From Epiperipatus broadwayi (lineage: Eukaryota > Onychophora > Udeonychophora > Euonychophora > Peripatidae): DNA of 64,000 nucleotides. The notes under the pieces were generated by a model. That model had not been told where the DNA came from and did not search any database. It saw only the letters and a program-made list of their open reading frames with translations. Position numbers and translations under genes: made by a program. This document shows, piece by piece, positions 57,701 to 64,000 of the stretch. The stretch spans positions 3,348,001 to 3,412,000 of the forward strand of contig JAQFVV010012496.1 of NCBI GenBank assembly GCA_028023455.1, in the 5' to 3' direction. Every line of letters starts with the position of its first letter. Position 1 is the stretch's first letter.

Positions 57701-59439
57701 CATTTAATAAATATTTAAGGGATATTTAATACATATACAAGGGATTTAATCAATTCAGTAATCTTCACTATCAGCGTATACAAATTCAAATATAATGCTT
57801 GGTCTGAGTTTGTAACTATCTTTAATGAAGTTTTGTTACTTTAGGTATATCTCTGTAACATCTACCTATTCAGAAATGTATATCAAGTCAGAGGCATAAT
57901 ATGACCAGAATCCATAGTCCCTAGTGCATATAAATTTGCCGGCCTGAAAGTGTTGCCACATAGAAACTTTAATCTTTGCAAGCTTGGACCTAACCACAAA
58001 TCTAACATCGAGAATTATCTTAAAGACTTATGTCATTTTGGATACAAGCACAGAATGCTCATCAACATTATTAACAGATTAACTCTGCATCTACCCCAGC
58101 CAATGCCAAGCCCTGGGTATCCCTACTTTATATTCCTAACGTCTCTAGAATAATAATAATGCTTGCTCTGATACTTATAGAATTAGTCTTTGCACCCCAC
58201 TCACATTAAATTGTCTAATCAACAACTCTAAGGATAATCCTTCTTACCTCCCTACCCCCCCCCCCAACTATATATAAGATTTCCTGAAATCAAGCCAATT
58301 GTAACATGGTTTATGCCAGAGACTCTGGTATTAGTCTGGCAACCAGACACTTCAAACACCAATTTATAAAGAAACAAACAATTCTGATCACAAATCTATA
58401 CATGGACCATGAAAACCAGATTGGCCACATATTCAAACCCAAACTAAGTATGGCCAGAATGCTTAGAAAGAAATGATGCCAAACATAAAGTAAAAGAAGC
58501 CTGGCATATTGCAAATAATGCCAATGCCATCAAAAAAAAAGAATACTGCTTCCCCCTCTCTAAAAAATGGGCCAGGTAGATGAACTCATTTACATATAAT
58601 TTGCATACAACTAACAGAGCATTTATATCACATCCCTTCTTTAGGCTTTGCAGATATGTCACTATGATTATGATATTGCTTACAAGGTATTGAATGCATG
58701 CTTAATGAGCTACATTAAGTGTATAAATATCTCATCCCAAGGAAGTTCATATATCTCGCTTCCTAGTAAACAAGTTTCAAGCTATACAAGTGCATAAGAA
58801 AAGTTAAAAACTCGAATATAAAACAATATAATGAAGAATGACAAGCAGCAAAAATTTACAACCGTGTACTCCTAATTACTGCAGATGTAAAATATCACAA
58901 ATTCCGAATGTTTGTCAATTCCCAAAAGATAATGCGCCCTGTGATGGTGCATTTGCCTTCCATGACGATGAACTGGTTTGAATCTATTCTAGATAAAACT
59001 TTAAAATGTTTCATATCCCAATTATAAGCTTAGGATTTTTCTTTCTGATAGATAACTCAGCTAACAATCTAATGTTAATCTGCAAATAATCTCTAGCCCT
59101 TATTTGCTGAAGAAAATAATGGGGGCTCTCCTGTAAATTGGAAAACTTAGTGAGTAAAAGAAAATGGTTTTCTTTTACCTGCAGTTCTCATAATCTATTT
59201 ATCCAGAATTAAATAAAAATACAAATAAAAAAACAATCCAGTTCATGTTCCCACGTGACTTCAACTTGAATTCTGGTCAAATAACCTTCAAAAAAATTAA
59301 TGGATATTTGTATGTATACTAATACTAGTTCTCATTTATACATTTAATTCAAAATTAGCTTCCACAAAATATCTTTTAATTATTGATTATTTACTATAGT
59401 GCAAACAGTAAATTATTAATAATTTATTATATTATTTTA
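57701..59439. other. No recognised gene
   Basis: 1.7 kb that is less AT-rich in 57900-58650. Frames such as 57950-58153 (67 codons) and 58311-58662 (minus) show no known domain. A C-run lies at 58253-58265. It may be old transposon or single-copy host DNA. Confidence 0.35.
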
Positions 59440-59521
59440 CAGGTATGTAGTCATGTGTATTGGTTATATTGTATAGAGTGGATTACTGTAGAGAGCTTGA
59501 AAGTCTGGGTTCAAATCCCCA
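59440..59521 (+). mobile_element. RzA solo tail, 82 bp, with perfect 17-bp target duplication
   Basis: TTTATTATATTATTTTA at 59423-59439 is repeated exactly at 59522-59538. The insert runs from CAGGTATGTAGTCATGTG to the tRNA-like GGGTTCAAATCCCC. It is a truncated retrotransposition of the RzA end alone, which shows that this end is the 3' end of the mobile RNA. Confidence 0.85.
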
Positions 59522-59574
59522 TTTATTATATTATTTTATTTAAAACTATCTATTATAAGTTTAATTCAGACACT

Positions 59575-59995
59575 TAATAGAAGAGCAATACAGAGACTTC
59601 AGACCACTCAAAAAAGTATGGAGAGATGTTTGTTAGGAGTAACAAGAAGAGATGTTTGTTAGGAGTAACAAGAAGAGATCAAAAATGCAATATATGGGTA
59701 AGAGAACAAACAGGTGTTACTGAACTCATTGAAAAAATTAAAAGACTGAAATGGAATTGGGCTGGACATATTGCTAGAAGAGATGATAATAGAGTGAAAT
59801 CTTAAACTAGATTCCAAGAGATTGTAAAAGACCCAGAAAGAGACCACACATGAGATGGATGGATGAAATAAGGAAGTGTGCAGGGATGACATGGAGAAGA
59901 GAAGCTAAAGATAGGAGAAGATTGAACTTGGAGAGACTTTTATCCTGAAGTGTACTGATTATTGTTGACATTGATGATGATGATTATAAGTTTAA
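59575..59995 (+). pseudogene. RTE-type LINE 3' end
   Basis: Plus-strand frames: R-R-A-I-Q-R-L-Q-like start, S-M-E-R-C-L-L-G-V-T-R-R-D, W-V-R-E-Q-T-G-V-T-E-L-I-E-K, then K-W-N-W-A-G-H-I-A-R-R-D-D-N-R, and a decayed R-P-x-R-x-W-M. A 23-bp piece (AGATGTTTGTTAGGAGTAAC) is duplicated at 59623-59670. The tail is GATGATGATGATT (59976-59988). Confidence 0.85.
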
Positions 59996-60966
59996 GTAAT
60001 CAAATAGGCAGTAGATAGTAATTCCTACTAAATTCTCAAATGTTTTATAACAATTTGTTGTGTTTATATTGTAATAGGGCCAGCATAATATTTTTGACCT
60101 TTGAAAAATAATACACTATAAAAGAAATTTATTGATTAGAAGCTTGGGTTTTCGTGCACGCACTCAATAGCCACTTTCACTTTTTTTGTATTTTCAAAGC
60201 TGTTGAAAATAATCTATGAGATGATTTAGTTCATTTTCAATTACGATCATTTGCTTGATGTATTAAAAACACTTATTCTGGGTTAGTTTGTAATAACTGT
60301 ACGATTCACTCATTTCTGATTGTCTCAAAGGACCAAATGAGAGTTGCATAGTTGGACTAATTATTAGCTAATTTAATAACTGATGAAAGTTACTTTTATT
60401 TTGCCTTCTTTAATATAAAAATTCTCAACTGAAAACCAAAGAAATTTGATAATTCTTCAGTTTCTTATTTACTTTTAAAATATTTATAATTTTTTTAAAA
60501 ACCATATTACAATCTTAGTAAATCGTTTATATTTGCAGTACTTTTTCAGTTATTAGTTTATTATTTTATTATAAATATTAAAATATTTAAAAGTTAATCT
60601 AAATACATGTTTTGAATTCTATTTTATTTTTTAATATTCTTTTAATTATTAATGCATTATAACTAATTTGTTGTTTTCTATGTGTAATTTCGAGTCTTAA
60701 TAATTCTTTGATTAGTTTTAAATTTTACTAAAGATTGTCATTTTCTTTTTAGAATCAAAAATTAAAGAATAAATTCAATATCGTATAGAAAATATCTAAT
60801 TATTTTTGACAAAATTTATTTGTTGATAATTGAATATATATAAAAATGTCTAGATTGGAACATAAGCCAATTACAGCTCTCAAATGAAAATCTCACTTAT
60901 TACATGATGAAATTAACTCTCTCTGGATATATTTGATTATTCAAGATATATATATATATAAGAGGA
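59996..60966. other. No recognised feature
   Basis: Very AT-rich, no gene or repeat seen. Confidence 0.4.
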
Positions 60967-61245
60967 AAAAAAGTCATGCCTCGCGTGACTTAACTTATTA
61001 AAAATCAAGTCATATATCATGTGACAACTTATTAAGCTTGTACTATAATAGTAATATAATAAGCATTCCAATAGCTCTAAAACAAACTTTTCCGATAAAT
61101 GCCAGAAGAGAAAGCATTCAAAATCTATCTAGAATTTATCCCTATCCCCAGACCGGTTTCAAGCTATTGGCTTTCTTCAGTGTGGTGTTAGAATATTCGG
61201 AGACCAGATGTTAAATAGCCATATGGGACTGAATTACATTCACAT
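60967..61245 (-). mobile_element. RzC copy with best-preserved hammerhead
   Basis: AAAATCAAGTCATATATCATGTG, GCTTGTACTATAATAG and AAGCATTCCAATAGCTC match the RzC ends at 117-210 and 30970-31045. Unlike those, this copy is not a full palindrome. GTCATGCCTCGCGTGACTTA at its start repeats in variant form. Confidence 0.6.
61141..61195 (-). ncRNA. Type I hammerhead ribozyme, family RzC
   Basis: Minus strand: CACCACA, CUGAAGA (complement of 61174-61180; N7 = A is permitted), stem II AAGC/GCUU with loop CAAUA, GAAA (complement of 61157-61160), palindromic helix III ACCGGU, triplet GUC (complement of 61151-61153), then UGGGGAUAGG. Proximal stem I CCACA/UGGGG has one mismatch that the 31 kb copy (CCUCA) would repair. 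Confidence 0.75.
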
Positions 61246-61261
61246 CTTCCATATAAAGATC

Positions 61262-61505
61262 ACATGATCACCATTTTTTATGCTTGCTCATAACTATTAT
61301 TAAAACAGGCAAAATTCTCCATACAGTAATGTCACTCAGTGCAAGCCAGAGTAATCAATGGATGACAGAAAGCTTTGAGCATAAAATTCTTACCTAGTGC
61401 CTACTCATCCATAAGTAGGCATTAGATAGGGATTTTATGCACAAGCCTTCTGGCATCCATTGTTTATTCTGGCTTGCACTGAGCGGCTACTGTATGGAAA
61501 GTTTT
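61262..61505. mobile_element. RzB short fold-back copy
   Basis: AGATCACATGATCACCATTT at the left; arms AAAACAGGCAAAATTCTCC and GGAAAGTTTT. The centre (61405-61425) keeps only the TAGTGCCTACTCATCC/AGTAGGCATTAG joint. TTCCATATA and CTCCATACA flank it, a possible duplication. Confidence 0.65.
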
Positions 61506-62589
61506 TATCCTCCATACATTAGTAGCTTTAGTAATATAACATCATCAAAACCTCAAAAGCAAAACTATGATAGTAAAAAAAATCTAGTTATATATCATGT
61601 GACTTAACTTATTAAAAATCAAATCATTTATATAAATTAATAAACTTCTTATTGACTACTAATGGAAATAAGTGCTTTGCAGTAATTTATCATACCAATC
61701 AAAACATTCAATAACTCTCCCAGCTTTATATTTAATATCTGAAAGCTTGATTATTCACTGGGTATTTGATGATAGTGCTAATCCAAATCTCTAGATAAAT
61801 TTCTGGATATTGGTATTAGTTTGTAAGAAGCATTGAATTGCAGATATACACTGAAACATTTTCTTCTTTTATACTGTTCATGCTAATATCTTAAATTTTC
61901 AAATAGTTTATGGTTGTGAAGCCAAGTCGCATTACTTGTATAGCTATTTAAGTGATTCTATATCATTTTAAAAATATCGGTTAATATGCATTTGGGAAGA
62001 GGATAAGCAGTTGGCCAGAGTGAGCAAAAAATCCAGATTAAAATTCCAATAGATGGAAATATGAATATGGATTCTTACAATTCAAGAACCATGAGAATTA
62101 CATGACATTAATGTTTCAACTGTAGCATGTTTATTCAAGCTGCATTGATCTCAAAACCAAAATTTACTCAAAAATTAAAGAAAAATTTAAAGGTCATTAC
62201 TCTATAATTGTGCTTTATGCACATGTAATGAAGCTATATAATTAATAATCCTAAATTAGCAGTCTAAGCACTTTCAGGTAATCTAAGTTCCCGTAATTAT
62301 AGCTCGTTACTAAGTGAGAGATGTTTGTTGTAACAGAAAATCATTTTACTATTAATAGATCAAGCACATAGAAAGTTCATTATAAGAAAAGAAAGAGTAC
62401 AGATGTATTGTTTTTATGGTATAAAGACCTCACTCTATAAACAGAGCAGTGAATTTCTTTCGAATGAGACCACATATATGATATTTGGAATTGCTGGAAG
62501 TTTTTGTTTACTGGCTGAGGAATTATCTTATAATCATTACTGTTGTTAATGCTTTTCATATGTCATGTATTATCTGAATATAATAAGTG
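61506..62589. other. No recognised feature apart from an RzC-like word
   Basis: AGTTATATATCATGTGACTTAAC near 61582 repeats the RzC outer end. The rest is AT-rich without signal. Confidence 0.4.
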
Positions 62590-62705
62590 TTCAACTCACT
62601 GAAGTTCTGAAGAAGATTGCTGGGCAATCGAAACTGTCAATAGTGAGTTGTAAAAAAGCATTGTAAAAAATAATAAAGAATATAGATGATATTAATATTA
62701 TATGG
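62590..62705 (+). mobile_element. RzD partial copy with hammerhead-like core
   Basis: CTGAAGAAG (62607-62615), GATTGC/GCAATC hairpin, GAAAC, then ACTGTCAATAGTGAG. In this copy only, AACTCACT upstream (62592-62599) is complementary to AGTGAGTT downstream, so a long stem I could form. One extra A sits between CUGAAGA and stem II. Confidence 0.55.
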
Positions 62706-62849
62706 ATTTGGCAATGCAATAAGAAAAATAAAATTATAATAACAACAACAATGACAACAACAGTATTCTTACAAATGTAATAAATCTACCACTTCCTTTA
62801 TTTTACTGTATTATTTTATGTAAATACAATTTGTCCACCTTAGTTCAAA

Positions 62850-63365
62850 CACTTTTTAGCCTGTTATTCTTTCATGTATCATCATATATTTCATATATAA
62901 CTCTTATTTACTTCTTCTTTTCTCCTCTATATTATGATAAGGAGCGTTAATGAAGTTTATATTGAAATATAAAAAGAAGCAAAATATAGAGGGAAAAAGA
63001 AGTAGATAAGAGTTATATATGAAATATAAGATGATACACAAAAGAATAACAGGCTAAAGATGTTTTCTTAAAGTGTTAAAGGAATGTTAATGATGTTTAT
63101 ATTGAAATAGAAGAAGCAAAATGTAGAGGCAAAAAGAATCAGATAAGAGTTATGTATGAAATATAAGATGATACACAAAAGAATAAACAGGCTAAAGTTG
63201 TTTGTTTAAAGTGTTAAAGGAGCATTAATGAAGTTTATATTGAAATATAAGAAAAAGCAAAATATAGAGGGAAAAAGAAGAAGAGTTATATATGAAATAT
63301 GATATGATACATGAAAGAATAACAGGCTAAAGATGTTTGCTTAAAGTAATAAAAGAGTGTTAATG
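62850..63365 (+). repeat. Tandem repeat of about 138 bp, three direct units and one inverted
   Basis: Units begin GGAGCGTTAATGAAGTTTAT (62941), GGAATGTTAATGATGTTTAT (63081), GGAGCATTAATGAAGTTTAT (63219) and a stub at 63354. Each contains ATGATACACAAAAGAATAA and ends AAAGTGTTAAA. An inverted copy (GTTATTCTTTCATGTATC) precedes them at 62860-62930. The block sits between two copies of AGTTCAAACACTTTTTA (62842, 63372). Confidence 0.8.
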
Positions 63366-63369
63366 AAGC

Positions 63370-63590
63370 TTAGTTCAAACACTTTTTACATTAAAATTTT
63401 ATTTATTGTATATATATATGCACATGATCTGACATTTTGACCATCTTGCAATCTTCCTCAGAGCTCTTCCTATTTCAGTTTCTTAGGAGTGGATCTGAGG
63501 AAGACTGCAGGGCAGTCAAAATGTCAGTTTGTGTGTGCATATATACAATAAATAAATTTTTGTTAAAAGTGTTTGAGATAACGTCGACAA
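63370..63590. mobile_element. RzD palindrome
   Basis: ATATATATGCACATGATCTGAC to CTTCCTCAGAG at the left and CTGAGGAAGACTGC to GTGTGCATATATAC at the right. The right core reads CUGAGGAAG, GACUG/CAGUC, AAAA (G12 lost), so it is decayed. Confidence 0.65.
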
Positions 63591-64000
63591 ATTATATTTA
63601 TATAACAATATTCTTAATGATACAATATATATATATTGTAAGGTATTAGACTAAACATCGCCAGTCTCTAAATTTATTTACATTTTCATCAGGATTCTCA
63701 TAGTGTTATTGACTTTTGACTGAGCATTTCTGTAGTTGTCTCAAGTGAAAGTGGTCTCACTACTACCTGCAGCAGTATTTGCCAGTAACTAACGGTCAGA
63801 TCAAATGTAGACAAATTTGACCCCTGTTTAAATTTAATCACGTGCTTATGTACTGGTGGAGGATGTACTTTAAATAACCTGATGAAAAGTAGATGTTCTA
63901 ACATTGAAAATTTGAATGGGGGGAGGGTTATTTTTAACCAATAAAAACAAATGTTCGTTGTTACTTCCTAGTTGTTCATCATAATACAAATTATTAATAA
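63591..64000. other. No recognised feature
   Basis: AT-rich; a 68-codon minus ORF at 63698-63904 is not recognised. Confidence 0.35.

Noticed and set aside
57950-58662. Possible Penelope-like or other coding region
   Set aside because: Frames are short and contain neither RT nor GIY-YIG motifs that I could identify.

Overview
This window is AT-rich, CpG-poor nuclear DNA from an invertebrate animal. I found no confident host gene. Nearly everything recognisable is a transposable element or its debris. The mix (RTE-type LINEs, CR1/Jockey-type LINEs, a LINE with a GCATC-type tail, a non-autonomous Helitron, Tigger/pogo, hAT and ISXO2-like remnants, tRNA-Gly SINEs) would suit an arthropod, perhaps a chelicerate, but the species cannot be fixed from the sequence. 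Most short ORFs are chance openings in low-complexity DNA or decayed transposon frames.

The most striking content is three unrelated families of short non-coding elements (called here RzA, RzB and RzC) that each carry a type I hammerhead ribozyme. Each has the core CUGANGA, a stem II hairpin, GAAA, a very short self-complementary helix III, a cleavage triplet (AUA, AUC or GUC) and, in the best copies, complementary stem I arms. Two looser families (RzD, RzE) carry a hammerhead-like core. Many copies are fold-back (head-to-head) palindromes of about 150 to 800 bp. Several have clear target-site duplications of 8 to 17 bp, and one RzA copy is a head-to-tail tandem. This resembles animal retrozymes and the hammerheads known in Penelope-like retroelements, but no Penelope-like coding region is present, so the elements look non-autonomous. 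One RzA copy (25868-26155) carries a dense run of A-to-G changes on the ribozyme strand, as expected if a hairpin RNA was edited by ADAR before reverse transcription.

Layout: 1-8.8 kb holds RzC, RTE and RzB/RzA copies, ending in a LINE 3' part with a SINE inserted in it. 9-21.7 kb has RTE, several tRNA-Gly SINEs, RzB/RzE copies, an antisense LINE (16.3-18.6 kb), a LINE C-terminal fragment (19.5 kb) and a Helitron (20.96-21.66 kb). 22-34.6 kb has RzA/RzB copies, an RTE endonuclease fragment with an amplified linker, and hAT and ISXO2-like remnants. 34.6-37.5 kb is largely featureless. 37.5-50.5 kb has a textbook RzB copy with a 16-bp duplication, RzD/RzE palindromes, a Tigger transposase remnant, a Tigger-like MITE and hairpin MITEs. 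50.9-56.15 kb is one very long (TTA)n microsatellite interrupted by two 5'-truncated LINEs in the same orientation; the second has a 508-codon uninterrupted reverse transcriptase frame. 56-64 kb has more RzA copies, an RTE 3' end, RzC, RzB and RzD copies and a 138-bp tandem repeat.

Limits: element boundaries are read by eye, folds were paired by hand and no database search was possible. Family names are descriptive only.
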